Shown: in pieces, positions 17,181 through 26,998 of the stretch
Numbering within the stretch: position 1 is the stretch's first letter
How the letters are laid out: the number at the start of each line of letters is the position of its first letter
DNA from: an archaeon
Lineage (GTDB): Archaea; Nanobdellota; Nanobdellia; Pacearchaeales; UBA284
Direction of reading: 5' to 3'
NCBI GenBank assembly: GCA_030612665.1
Contig: JAUWNL010000004.1
Coordinates: forward strand, 1-47,931
Length of the DNA stretch: 47,931 nucleotides
The notes under the pieces: model-generated
Told to the model about the DNA's origin: nothing
The model's input: only the letters and a program-made list of their open reading frames with translations
Databases searched by the model: none
Translations under genes and position numbers: made by a program

Positions 17181-17864
17181 ATGGCATTACATTATCTTTT
17201 CCCGCATGCATATAAATTTGAAAGAAAGGATCTTGAACTAGAATGGCTTCTTCAATTAGAAGGAAATGGTATTTTAGAGATAGTTGATTTCAATACTTTT
17301 GGATTAAAACAATTATTTGGTATAGTAGGGAATCAAATAAGAGATATGGCATTTATTAGACTTGAAAAAGGTGAAAAAGAATTATATGAGGATATTATAA
17401 AAATCTTGGGTCTGCAGGAAGAAGAAGGAAATGATCAGGAAAGGAAAATTGTAAATCTTGTTGGAGAAATAATTAAGAATAAAGAGCAATTTTCAATATA
17501 TAATGAATTAAAAACACTTCTCGCAAAATTTGATTGGGGCATAGGAAGTGAACCATTATGTGAAAAATACGAGAGAGAAAATTTTGTAAATTATTTTGCT
17601 GATTTAACAAGATTGAAAATAAATTATAAGGCTTATTTTTATAGTATAAAACAACCAATAAGAGAATTTTTAAAATTTTATCTTGTTAAAGAACCTGTTG
17701 AACTTACTGGGAAGTTTATCTTTGATGTACATAAAAGAATGGAAAAATTAGAAAAAGAGGAGAAAAAGAAAGCAGATGAAAAGAAAAGAACACAATGGAG
17801 CGAAACTCTTGAGAGAAGAGGTTATGTTAAAGTAAATGGGATGTACAGAAAAAAGAGGGCTTAG
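17181..17864 (+). CDS. Hypothetical protein
   Basis: 227-aa ORF immediately downstream of tRNA-Thr. Confidence 0.65.
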   Translation: MALHYLFPHAYKFERKDLELEWLLQLEGNGILEIVDFNTFGLKQLFGIVGNQIRDMAFIRLEKGEKELYEDIIKILGLQEEEGNDQERKIVNLVGEIIKNKEQFSIYNELKTLLAKFDWGIGSEPLCEKYERENFVNYFADLTRLKINYKAYFYSIKQPIREFLKFYLVKEPVELTGKFIFDVHKRMEKLEKEEKKKADEKKRTQWSETLERRGYVKVNGMYRKKRA

Positions 17865-17924
17865 TTGCTACTATCAAATAATTACAATAGAAAAGTTTAT
17901 ATATAATTCTGAGGTGATTTTTTT

Positions 17925-18494
17925 ATGGTATTCGGCCTTGGCAAGAAGAAAAAACCTAAGAAAGAAATTCCAGTATATTCCGGAGAATGTTCAAAAAAAT
18001 CTGAACAGCCAGATGATCTAATAACTACACTACAATCATTCATGATTAATTATTTAGAAATAGAGTATAGGCTCAATGAAAAATTTGAATATTACCCTAT
18101 TTTTGAAATAAAAGACAAAGAGATAAAAAAAATGGCTTTTAGACCTAACAATTCATGCTCAGAAAAAAACCTAAAAATTGATAGAAAAGTAATAATGCCA
18201 AGGTTTTGTAAATCAATGGGGGCTGAATTTTTTGCATCTTATGTTCATGAGGCAATAAAGAATAACAGCAGATATAGATTATATAACCAAAAACCAGAGA
18301 TGAACTTTTATGAATTAAATAAACCAGTTAAGATAACTGATTTAATACTTAGATTAGAAGAATTTGCTCATCCAAAACCCTTGAAAGTAGAAGAAAGGGA
18401 AGAAAAAGGAGAATCTATAGATAAAAAGTTGGATGCTGCATTTGCAGAATTTATGGAAGGTGAAGGAGATAATTCTGAAAAGCCTTTTTTATAA
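17925..18494 (+). CDS. Hypothetical protein
   Basis: 189-aa ORF, upstream TATA-like AAAGTTTATATATAA. Confidence 0.6.
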   Translation: MVFGLGKKKKPKKEIPVYSGECSKKSEQPDDLITTLQSFMINYLEIEYRLNEKFEYYPIFEIKDKEIKKMAFRPNNSCSEKNLKIDRKVIMPRFCKSMGAEFFASYVHEAIKNNSRYRLYNQKPEMNFYELNKPVKITDLILRLEEFAHPKPLKVEEREEKGESIDKKLDAAFAEFMEGEGDNSEKPFL

Positions 18495-18531
18495 CAATAA
18501 AGTTTAAAAGAACTAGGTTCTGTGTAAATAG

Positions 18532-19026
18532 ATGAAAAAAACAAAAGGGGCTAAAATTCCTTTAGATGAATTAAAGAAACAATATGACCCCTTTAGAAAG
18601 AAGTATAAGTTGCCAAGTTTTTCTGAACTTAATGAAGATTTTGATATAGAAAAAGCACAAGATAAAGAAACAGAAGTTCTTCTTCGAGAATTTCGTCGGG
18701 AGATTACTGACAAAGTTGCTGCTTTTCTTCGTTTTTTTGAATTGTTTTTGAATCCACAAGCAGCTCCATTGTTTGTGCTTGGAATGATTAAAAACCTTAC
18801 GTTGCATGATAAAGAAAATATTGCCAGGATATACAAAGAGCTTGTTGCTCTTGAAATTGAAGCAGTAAACCTTGATATTAGATATGTTGAAAAACATGAG
18901 GCCTTGTTTATTAAAGATTCATTCAAAAGATGGCAGGCTCTCAAGCCTGATTTACAAAGGATATGTAACTCTTTAAGAAAAATGCAGGTTAATAAGACAA
19001 AAGTTAAGAAAAGTTATTATGGTTGA
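18532..19026 (+). CDS. Hypothetical protein
   Basis: 164-aa ORF without strong antisense competition. Confidence 0.65.
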   Translation: MKKTKGAKIPLDELKKQYDPFRKKYKLPSFSELNEDFDIEKAQDKETEVLLREFRREITDKVAAFLRFFELFLNPQAAPLFVLGMIKNLTLHDKENIARIYKELVALEIEAVNLDIRYVEKHEALFIKDSFKRWQALKPDLQRICNSLRKMQVNKTKVKKSYYG

Positions 19027-19056
19027 ATGATTAATTGAATGATTAAATTAGTTTAG

Positions 19057-20694
19057 TCATAAAAGATCAAAGATTTTTTCTAGATTGATTTCAAGAATAG
19101 ATATAGGCATCTTTATATGGAAATTTTTTAGGAAGGTGGGGTGAATCTCTCCTAATATTCCAACCTCTTTCTTGTTTATGAGGATTTTTGCTGTTCTTCC
19201 GTCGATAAATCCTTGTTTTGCTGTTTCTTCAATATTAAACTTGAGATTTAGCATTTTTTCAAAGTACTCGAGAATTTGTTTGATTTCTGTAAAATTAGAA
19301 GGGCCATATGCAATTATGAGGTGTTCTGATTCTTTAATCCCTGTTTCTTCTTTTCCCTTATCATTTATTTGGAAAACCTTTCCTATTTCAAAAATATGTT
19401 GAGGATATTCGGAATCAATATTATCTCCTAAGACTTTCATAATTGATGGAAATAAAGTCTGCCTTAAAAAATTATAATCTGTTTTGCTTTTTTCTACTTC
19501 AATCTTACTTCGTTGATTAGCTTTCTTGAGGTCTTGTTTTGTTAATAAATGATGTGTTGAAACTTCAAGCATATTCATGCCTGCAAGAATCTGAGAGATA
19601 TTTCTTTTGAGAATCTCTTTTCTGTTTTCTTGTCCTATTGTTGAGATTTTCGGAATTTCTGGTTTAAAATTTTCATAGCCATAAGCAATTGCAATGTCTT
19701 CTGCAATGTCTACCTCATGAAGAATATCTGTACGCCATGATGGTACAAGAACATTTTGATTTTTATAATCATATCCCATTTTTTCAATTAGTTTCTTGAA
19801 TTCTGGTTCTTGGATATTGAGTCCAAGAAGTTTGTTGATATTGTTTATGTTAATTTTTATTTTTTCTGGCTGTAAGTTTGGAGTTATTTCTGGATTCTTT
19901 TTATTATAAAACAATTTCATCTGATAAATTGTTCCCTGCATGTCAGCAAACATAGTAATGAGAATGTTGAGAGTCTTTTTTAGAATGTCAAGATTAAAAC
20001 CAGAACATTCAATGAAAATATCTTTTGTTTGTGTTGTTATCTTGCCTGTTTTATGTGAATTAATTATTGGAGGCATGCTAAGAATTTCATTATCTGCATC
20101 GATGAATATCGGGAATTTCTTTTTTCCTTGAAGAAGATATGCATATTCTCTGCCTGCTGGATGTTTCTGAAGAATTTCAATGCCTGTCATTTCTTTTGTT
20201 GCTTCCAGAGGCATGAAGTTTATGTCTTGAGGTTTTCTTGCTTCGTAACGAATTGGTAAAGTGATTTTTTCAAGAGGGTAAATCCCTATAGCTATTTTTT
20301 TTCTGTTTCTACCGAGAGTATTATGGATTTTTTCTTGAATATCCACAACTTCTTTTATTTTCTCATCGTCAAACTTAAGATCCTTAATTATAGCACAAAC
20401 AGTGTATGGTCTGACATCACTTACAGATTTATGAATCCTGACTTCATAATTTTTTAGTGGTTTGTTGAGGATGTATTGCTTGAGGCCAGGTTTTTTTCCA
20501 AGGAATGCAAGGAAAGAGCGAATATAGCCTTCAAGAGATAAGAGGTCTGGACGGTTTGGGAAAACTTCTATTATAACTTCATCTTTGCTTATTGATTCAA
20601 GAGGTGTTCCAAACATACTAATTTTCTCTTCAATCTGCTTTGTGAGTCTGATATGTTTTTCAAATTCTTTTTTGCTGAATTTTACAATTGCCAT
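19057..20694 (-). CDS. pheT: Phenylalanyl-tRNA synthetase beta subunit
   Basis: MAIVKFSKKEFEKHI...VEVFPNRPDLLSLEGYIRSF; VPSWRTDILHEVDIAEDIAIAYGY. Confidence 0.95.
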   Translation of the reverse strand: MAIVKFSKKEFEKHIRLTKQIEEKISMFGTPLESISKDEVIIEVFPNRPDLLSLEGYIRSFLAFLGKKPGLKQYILNKPLKNYEVRIHKSVSDVRPYTVCAIIKDLKFDDEKIKEVVDIQEKIHNTLGRNRKKIAIGIYPLEKITLPIRYEARKPQDINFMPLEATKEMTGIEILQKHPAGREYAYLLQGKKKFPIFIDADNEILSMPPIINSHKTGKITTQTKDIFIECSGFNLDILKKTLNILITMFADMQGTIYQMKLFYNKKNPEITPNLQPEKIKININNINKLLGLNIQEPEFKKLIEKMGYDYKNQNVLVPSWRTDILHEVDIAEDIAIAYGYENFKPEIPKISTIGQENRKEILKRNISQILAGMNMLEVSTHHLLTKQDLKKANQRSKIEVEKSKTDYNFLRQTLFPSIMKVLGDNIDSEYPQHIFEIGKVFQINDKGKEETGIKESEHLIIAYGPSNFTEIKQILEYFEKMLNLKFNIEETAKQGFIDGRTAKILINKKEVGILGEIHPTFLKNFHIKMPISILEINLEKIFDLL

Positions 20695-20695
20695 T

Positions 20696-20956
20696 TTACT
20701 CTCCTAATTGAATAACATAAAGTCCAAATTTAACCACATCTTTTGGATCATATTCAGATGGATTTAATTTAGTAACAAAATTTACTTTTTTCTTAATATT
20801 CCTTCCAGTATATTTTTGAGTTTTTGGATCATATTCTTCTAAAATTAAGATATCTCCTTCCTTAATATCAAAATCAGCTAATCTCATCTCAAATTTCTTC
20901 TCTCCATTGAGCATCTTTTCAAAATTTTCTGGCCATATTTTCTTTTTTATTTTCAT
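20696..20956 (-). CDS. DUF3850/ASCH-like small domain protein
   Basis: IWPENFEKMLNGEKKFEMRLADFDIKEGDILILEEYDPKTQKYTGRNI. Confidence 0.75.
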   Translation of the reverse strand: MKIKKKIWPENFEKMLNGEKKFEMRLADFDIKEGDILILEEYDPKTQKYTGRNIKKKVNFVTKLNPSEYDPKDVVKFGLYVIQLGE

Positions 20957-20959
20957 TTT

Positions 20960-21400
20960 TTATTTTATATAAAATTTATTTTGTTTATAATTTTCTAAGA
21001 CCTTTGCGCTTGGAAAATATATTTTTTCTAGTAAATTATTTAAATCAAACCATTTCCATTCAGTTATTTCATCTGGTTCCATAACTTGTGGTTCTCCTTC
21101 AAAATCATCTGAAAATAACCCTATTGTTACAAAATGAGCTGTGTCGACCATATCATTATTAACACAAATCACTTTTATGTTATTTAATTTCATCCCAGTT
21201 TCTTCTGTAACTTCCCTCTTAGCTCCTTCTTCGAAAGATTCTTGGAAATGTAATTTGCCTCCAGGCATTGTCCAAGTCCCTTCTCCCTTTAATTCAGAAT
21301 CTGCCTTATGTGCATCTTCATGTCTTTTTCCAAGCAATACTTTTCCTTCTTTATTTAATATCATTACTCCAAATCCAACTCCTACTTTTTTCTTATCCAT
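20960..21400 (-). CDS. NUDIX hydrolase
   Basis: Nudix box GGKLHFQESFEEGAKREVTEETGMKL. Confidence 0.95.
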   Translation of the reverse strand: MDKKKVGVGFGVMILNKEGKVLLGKRHEDAHKADSELKGEGTWTMPGGKLHFQESFEEGAKREVTEETGMKLNNIKVICVNNDMVDTAHFVTIGLFSDDFEGEPQVMEPDEITEWKWFDLNNLLEKIYFPSAKVLENYKQNKFYIK

Positions 21401-21401
21401 C

Positions 21402-22964
21402 TTATTTCAACCAAAATTTTATTTTTCTGAGTTTAGTTATGTTATTTTGATAAAGTTCTCTGAGATCCTTTATATGATAATAATCCATGATTGCTCTGTC
21501 AAATCCTGGTCCCCATGCAAGAACTGGAATAAATTCTCCTAAGAGGGGAATGACTACTTCTGGTCTGAATATGCCTGCTCCGCCGAGCTCGAGCCAAACT
21601 TTCTTTTTTTCGTTCCATGTAGATATTTCTACACTAGGCTCAGTGTAAGGGAAATATGCTGGAGCGAAACGGATTGTTTTGAAACCCATTTTGCTGTAAA
21701 ATTCTTTAAGGTATCCTAGAAGGTGACAGAAGTTTGCATTCTTGTCTATAACTATGCCTTCTGTCTGATTAAACTCAAAACCATGACTCCAATCAACTGT
21801 TTCATTTCTAAAACATTTTCCTAAGGCAAAGAATTTTCCTTGTTTATTTATTTTTTTATCTTTAAGCTTTGCAAGGGTTTTTGCTGATAAGCATGTTGTA
21901 TGAGTTCTTAGAATTATTTTTTTTGCTTCTTTTTCTTGCCATTGGTATTGCCAACCCTTGCTATCTTGGGTTCCTTGTTCATGTGCTTTCTTTACTTCCT
22001 TTACTATTTTTTTATCTGGAAGTTTGCCTTCTTTATCTTTGATATAAAAAGTGTCTTGCATTTCCCTGACTGGATGATCTTGTGCTGTGAATAATGCATC
22101 AAAATTCCAGAAAGCAGTCTGTGTGAATGGGCCTGTCATTTCCTGGAATCCAAGATCAAGCCAGATACGTCTTGCATAATCAATTGCCTGATTTGTGAAA
22201 TGACGCTTGCCTCCATGAATATCTGGGGCTTTGCTGTTAATATCATATTTTCTAAATTTCTTGCCTCGCCAAGAACTTTTTTTGATTATTTCTGGTGTAA
22301 GTTCTTCAATAAGATCAAGTTTCTTTATTTTGCTGAGAGACTGGAGAACTGTTGTTCCAAGGTCTGTGATATCAAAGGTGAGTGTTGTGACTTCATCGAT
22401 TTTTATTATTTGTTTTCTTAGTTTTAGATTCTGTAAGGATAATTTTTGTTCTGCTGTTAGTTTTTCCAAATCAATCGGCAATGCCTTTAGAAATTTTTCT
22501 TCAAGCATCATTTTTGAGGCTTGTTCTCTTATTCCTTTGAATGTAATTTTGCCTATTGCTATATTTATAAGAGCCTTCTTTTTGAGAACTCCAAGAGATA
22601 TAGTAAACTCGTCTTTGCTAAGATTTGATTGTTTTTGAGCTTCTTGGAAGCTCATGGGCTTGTTTCTAACAACAATATCAAGAAGTCTGCGTTCTGGTAA
22701 GTGGTTTTGGAGGTATATGACTCCATTATCATCAAGTTTCACAACTTTCTTCTTTTTTAGATGAAGGATAACAAGGTTCTTAGAAGAAAGAAACTGAAGA
22801 GCTCTCTTAACAGATGTAAGACTCTGTTGTGACTGGCTTGAAATCTTCATAGCATTTCTTAGCTCAAGGAATGGGAGGATTTCTCTTTCTAGAGGGCTAA
22901 GTCTTATCAGAAGATCTTGGATTTGTGCATCTCTTTTCTTCTCTCTCTTTTTCTCTTTTGTCAT
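21402..22964 (-). CDS. pheS: Phenylalanyl-tRNA synthetase alpha subunit
   Basis: Winged-helix N-terminus; RNETVDWSHGFEFNQTEGIVID; LELGGAGIFRPEVVIPLLG; WGPGFDRAIMDYYHIKDLRELY. Confidence 0.96.
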   Translation of the reverse strand: MTKEKKREKKRDAQIQDLLIRLSPLEREILPFLELRNAMKISSQSQQSLTSVKRALQFLSSKNLVILHLKKKKVVKLDDNGVIYLQNHLPERRLLDIVVRNKPMSFQEAQKQSNLSKDEFTISLGVLKKKALINIAIGKITFKGIREQASKMMLEEKFLKALPIDLEKLTAEQKLSLQNLKLRKQIIKIDEVTTLTFDITDLGTTVLQSLSKIKKLDLIEELTPEIIKKSSWRGKKFRKYDINSKAPDIHGGKRHFTNQAIDYARRIWLDLGFQEMTGPFTQTAFWNFDALFTAQDHPVREMQDTFYIKDKEGKLPDKKIVKEVKKAHEQGTQDSKGWQYQWQEKEAKKIILRTHTTCLSAKTLAKLKDKKINKQGKFFALGKCFRNETVDWSHGFEFNQTEGIVIDKNANFCHLLGYLKEFYSKMGFKTIRFAPAYFPYTEPSVEISTWNEKKKVWLELGGAGIFRPEVVIPLLGEFIPVLAWGPGFDRAIMDYYHIKDLRELYQNNITKLRKIKFWLK

Positions 22965-23179
22965 TTTGTTTTAATCTTTATTATTAATCTTTATTATCAT
23001 GAATAAAAAGCCTTACGACTTTTAAATTTTTGTTTTAAAGAGATATATAGATGATTATGGCTAGGATTAAGGGCATGATTAAGGAGATGATTATAAAGAT
23101 ATTTATAAATATAATTATAAAAAATAAAAAACAATAAAAAAGGAAAAAGGAAATTAAAAATAAAAAAATAAAAAACAAA

Positions 23180-25234
23180 TTATCTTTTCTTCTTTCTTGG
23201 TTTTCTTCTTGTTCTTGCTTTGGTTTTTTTTGCTGTTCTTGTTCTTGCTAAACTGATTTCAGTTGGTCCTTTTGCTCTAGCCATCCCTTTGCCTCCTACC
23301 ACATAAACATGTTTAGGTTTATGTCTGTGTCCTTTTGTCAATAAAAGGATAAAGAGGACAATTATTGCGATTGCAAGAGCTGCATTAACTAGAACCCATT
23401 CCCAGTTATGTTTTATTGTAAACCATGCTTGTTCAAACCAACCAGCTGCTTCTGATTTAGACATAACATTAACTGAAATGTCTTGTGTTTCTGTTTGGTC
23501 TTCGAATTCTACTCTGACTGTGAATTCTTGTGAGCCAGTTTCTGTTGGAGTAAGTTTTATGTATGTGTATCCTGCTTCGTCAGCTTCAAGTGTCAAGGTT
23601 TCTGGGTCGAGACTTTCAAGAGTTGCCCAACCACTATAACCTATGGCACTTATTGTGTATGTAGTTTCTTCTGTACCAGTGTTTGTCAATGTAACCTTAA
23701 CTGTGAATTCTTCATCAGGTTTAGCACCACTAAGTTGCTGGGTGCTTATGATTACATCATAGACAGGCACAATACAGTTTCCTTCAACAGTGAAAGTCAC
23801 TTCGCTATTACCAGATTCATCATACTCGTCGTCATCATCGTCATAATCATAGAACCATTCTATGTTTAAAACATATTCAGATTCTTCAGCATCTTCTGGG
23901 ACATGTAACAAGTTGAAATTAACAGTGTCATATTCATCTTCATCAATAGATGTAGTTTTTGTTTCATCAATTTCAAGGTTTGTATTGTATATTCTTACCT
24001 TGACTTTGTCTTCATCGTTTCTTCCAGCATTCCCAAATTTTAGTTGAACTGAGAATTCAGCATCACATTCCACTATTTCAGGAGTTACTGTTGCTTTGTC
24101 CAAAATAACCTTGTTCTTGTCTTTGTTTATATCAACAACAACAAAATCATCTGCACATTGGTCATCTTCATTACCATCTTCATATATCTTTATGATGACA
24201 ATATGAACATGACCTTCGTTGACATCCATTGGAATTTTAAGGTCAACTTTTAAAGTTCCTGTTTCATCTTCATCTATTGAAATTTCATCCTCGCCTTTAA
24301 CAACATACACATCATCAGAGATGTCAAAAAGCTGTGCTTCAAGAACTACGTCAAGATCCTCATCATAATCATTTCTTACATCTACTTCAACTGGAATTGT
24401 TGCAGGCAATGTAAAATCATCACCAGTATCTGGTTCTTCAATTTTGGTTATAACGAGTCTTGAGCCTTGTTGTCCTGAGTCACAATATTCTTTCTTAACT
24501 CTGATTGTAACGTGCATTGTTGCACTAACAGCAGTTGGTGAAAGTGTAGAAACCTCTACATCCGTACTATAAGTTCCATAATCCATGTCTGAGTCAATTG
24601 TTGCAGTTACTTCTACCTCTGAGTCATCTCCAGCAATTAAACTGGTAATAGTGCTTGGATCGAAACCTAAAGTAATAGTGTCATTGTCACCATCTGTCAA
24701 ATCATCTTGTTCATAATCAAAGACTATGTTAATCAAATCAACATTACCTGTATTTGTCACAGTAAAGTTCTCTGTATCATCATCTCCATCATATCCTTCC
24801 ATATCCACATCAGCAGTTATTGAAAGACCAGGAGAACTGGGTACAATTACTTGTAAATTTTGTGTGTGGTCTAATGCACCAGTTCCACTTATCCTTAATG
24901 TTATATCATAATAAGGAGAGGAAGGGGAGGTATATTGTGGTACTGCAACATTAAAGTTGACAGTGAAAACATCACCATCATTTAAAGCACTTGGGCAATT
25001 AGAAAATGTAACCCAAGATTTGTATGCTACTTCATCAACAATACAATCAATGTTAGTAACAGTTCCACCAGAGGTATTGTTTATCTCAAAGCTTCCTGAA
25101 CCAATTGTTCCATGTGCAATATTTAAAGGAGTAGTCAAACTTTGTATGACAAATGCTAAAGTTAGAGTTGTCACAAGTATTGCTATAAAAAAAACAGCAA
25201 AAATCAAACTTTTCTTCATTTTTCCCTTAGCCAT
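23180..25234 (-). CDS. Large secreted/cell-surface protein with Ig-like (CARDB-like) repeats, C-terminal TM and basic cytoplasmic tail
   Basis: N-terminal TM; repeated beta-rich acidic domains incl. YDYDDDDDEYDESGN; C-terminal TM NAALAIAIIVLFILLL then RTRRKPRKKKR. Confidence 0.75.
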   Translation of the reverse strand: MAKGKMKKSLIFAVFFIAILVTTLTLAFVIQSLTTPLNIAHGTIGSGSFEINNTSGGTVTNIDCIVDEVAYKSWVTFSNCPSALNDGDVFTVNFNVAVPQYTSPSSPYYDITLRISGTGALDHTQNLQVIVPSSPGLSITADVDMEGYDGDDDTENFTVTNTGNVDLINIVFDYEQDDLTDGDNDTITLGFDPSTITSLIAGDDSEVEVTATIDSDMDYGTYSTDVEVSTLSPTAVSATMHVTIRVKKEYCDSGQQGSRLVITKIEEPDTGDDFTLPATIPVEVDVRNDYDEDLDVVLEAQLFDISDDVYVVKGEDEISIDEDETGTLKVDLKIPMDVNEGHVHIVIIKIYEDGNEDDQCADDFVVVDINKDKNKVILDKATVTPEIVECDAEFSVQLKFGNAGRNDEDKVKVRIYNTNLEIDETKTTSIDEDEYDTVNFNLLHVPEDAEESEYVLNIEWFYDYDDDDDEYDESGNSEVTFTVEGNCIVPVYDVIISTQQLSGAKPDEEFTVKVTLTNTGTEETTYTISAIGYSGWATLESLDPETLTLEADEAGYTYIKLTPTETGSQEFTVRVEFEDQTETQDISVNVMSKSEAAGWFEQAWFTIKHNWEWVLVNAALAIAIIVLFILLLTKGHRHKPKHVYVVGGKGMARAKGPTEISLARTRTAKKTKARTRRKPRKKKR

Positions 25235-25410
25235 TTATTATTTAATTTTTAATTTTATTTGATTTTGAAATAATCAAAAAGTGTTATTATTTTCAAGTTA
25301 AGTCACTTTAAAAAGGTTTTGATATAGTTATACACAGTTATATATAAAGTTTATAAGAATTTTATAAAAGATATAAAAGGTTTTTTAAGTTTTATCATAT
25401 TAATCAAATC

Positions 25411-26016
25411 ATGAAAAAGATGATTAAAATTATCAAGAAAGTCAAAAAAGAGATAAGGATTCTGGGTATTGATGATGCTCCCTTTAATAAATTCAGAGAT
25501 AAAAAATGTATGATTGTTGGAACAGTCTTTAGAGGAGGAAATTATATGGATGCCTTGCTTTCAACCCAAGTCAGAGTTGATGGGGGTGATTCAACGAAAA
25601 AGATTGCAGATATGGCTAACAAAACAAGCCATAAAGATCAACTCAGTTGCATAATGACTGATGGTATTGCTGTGGCTGGTTTTAATGTTATAGATATCAA
25701 TAAGATTGCAGAAAAGACTGGGATGCCAGTCATAGTTGTCACAAGAAAAAAGCCTAATTTTAAGAAAATATCCGATGCACTAAAAAAAATCAAGCAAAAA
25801 AGTAAGATAAAGTTAATTGATAGAGCTGGCAAAGTCTATAAAATAAAAATTAAAAAAGGAAATGTTTATTTTCAATTCTCAAAAAACATAGATGAAAAAG
25901 AGGTAAGAAAAATTATCAGAATCAGCGCCACTCATTCTCTAATTCCTGAACCAATTAGAATTGCGCATATTATTGCTTCTGGAATAATTCTCGGAAAAAG
26001 TCACGGAAGGGCTTAA
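25411..26016 (+). CDS. DUF99 family protein (endonuclease V-like fold)
   Basis: KEIRILGIDDAPFNKFRDKKCMIVGTVFRGGNYMDALLSTQVRVDGGDST. Confidence 0.88.
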   Translation: MKKMIKIIKKVKKEIRILGIDDAPFNKFRDKKCMIVGTVFRGGNYMDALLSTQVRVDGGDSTKKIADMANKTSHKDQLSCIMTDGIAVAGFNVIDINKIAEKTGMPVIVVTRKKPNFKKISDALKKIKQKSKIKLIDRAGKVYKIKIKKGNVYFQFSKNIDEKEVRKIIRISATHSLIPEPIRIAHIIASGIILGKSHGRA

Positions 26017-26027
26017 GCAACATGATT

Positions 26028-26070
26028 TGTAGTGAATAACCGAAAGGTTTAAATAAGTGTAGTGAATAAC
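26028..26070 (+). promoter_or_regulatory. Direct repeats TGTAGTGAATAAC (26028-26040, 26058-26070) flanking BRE/TATA CGAAAGGTTTAAATA
   Basis: Two identical 13-mers exactly 30 bp apart around the core promoter of the degenerate Fic gene. Confidence 0.65.
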
Positions 26071-26985
26071 TTTAATATGGTATTTGTAAGGCAAGTAAAA
26101 AGCAAGAAAAAGGAATATTGGGTGCTTATTCATTCAATTAGAAAAGGAAAAAAGATAATTCAAAAAAGCAGATATATTGGCAAAACTCTCCCCAAGAAAG
26201 CAAGATTAGAACAATTAAAAAAAGAATTTTTAAGAGAATTAAGTGTTGGAAGATATAAATTTCTTTCAGTAGAAGACATTAAAAAAATAGAGAAGAAAAA
26301 ATCAGAATATAAAAAAAAGGTAGAAAGATTAAGCCCCTTGGAAAAAGAAGGAAGATTAAAGGAATTTTCTATAAGATATACTTATGATAGTAGCAAATTA
26401 TCTGGTTTAGATGTGACGTTGAGGCAGACTTTTTTAATATTAAAAAAAGGAGTTATGCCAAAAGGATTTAAGAGCTTAAGAACAGTAAAAGAACTCGAAA
26501 ATCATGAAAAGGGGATAATTGCAATAACAAAATATAAGGGAAAATTAGATTTAAAATTTATTAAAAAAATACATAAAATTTTATTCTCTGGGGTTGATGA
26601 TGCCTTGGCAGGAAAATTGAGAAGTGAATTAAAAAAAGATATTAAAATAGCTGGAACAGTCTATGTTCCTCCAAAATGGAATCAGCTCAATAAAGAAATC
26701 GAGAATTTCTTCAGATGGTATAAGGCAGAAAAAAGAAAATTACATACTTTGGAATTGGCTGCATTGATACATTTAAAAATAATCTCCTTACAGCTATTTA
26801 CAGACGGCAATTCAAGACTTTCAAGATTATTAATGAACTGGATTCTATGGAAAAAAGGATATCCGCTCATTGATATTCCAATTAAAGATTTAGAAAATTA
26901 TTATGATGTTCTAGATAAATATCAAATAGAAAAAAAAGAAAGACCCTTTCTTAACTATATTAAAAAAACATACTTAAAAGAATAA
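26062..26985 (+). CDS. Fic-fold protein with degenerate active site; true start probably ATG at 26077
   Basis: SLQLFTDGNSRLSR aligns to the Fic motif of 2559..3803 (HIHPFEDGNSRITR) with His replaced by Gln. Confidence 0.85.
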   Translation: MNNFNMVFVRQVKSKKKEYWVLIHSIRKGKKIIQKSRYIGKTLPKKARLEQLKKEFLRELSVGRYKFLSVEDIKKIEKKKSEYKKKVERLSPLEKEGRLKEFSIRYTYDSSKLSGLDVTLRQTFLILKKGVMPKGFKSLRTVKELENHEKGIIAITKYKGKLDLKFIKKIHKILFSGVDDALAGKLRSELKKDIKIAGTVYVPPKWNQLNKEIENFFRWYKAEKRKLHTLELAALIHLKIISLQLFTDGNSRLSRLLMNWILWKKGYPLIDIPIKDLENYYDVLDKYQIEKKERPFLNYIKKTYLKE

Positions 26986-26998
26986 ATTAAGGACGTGC

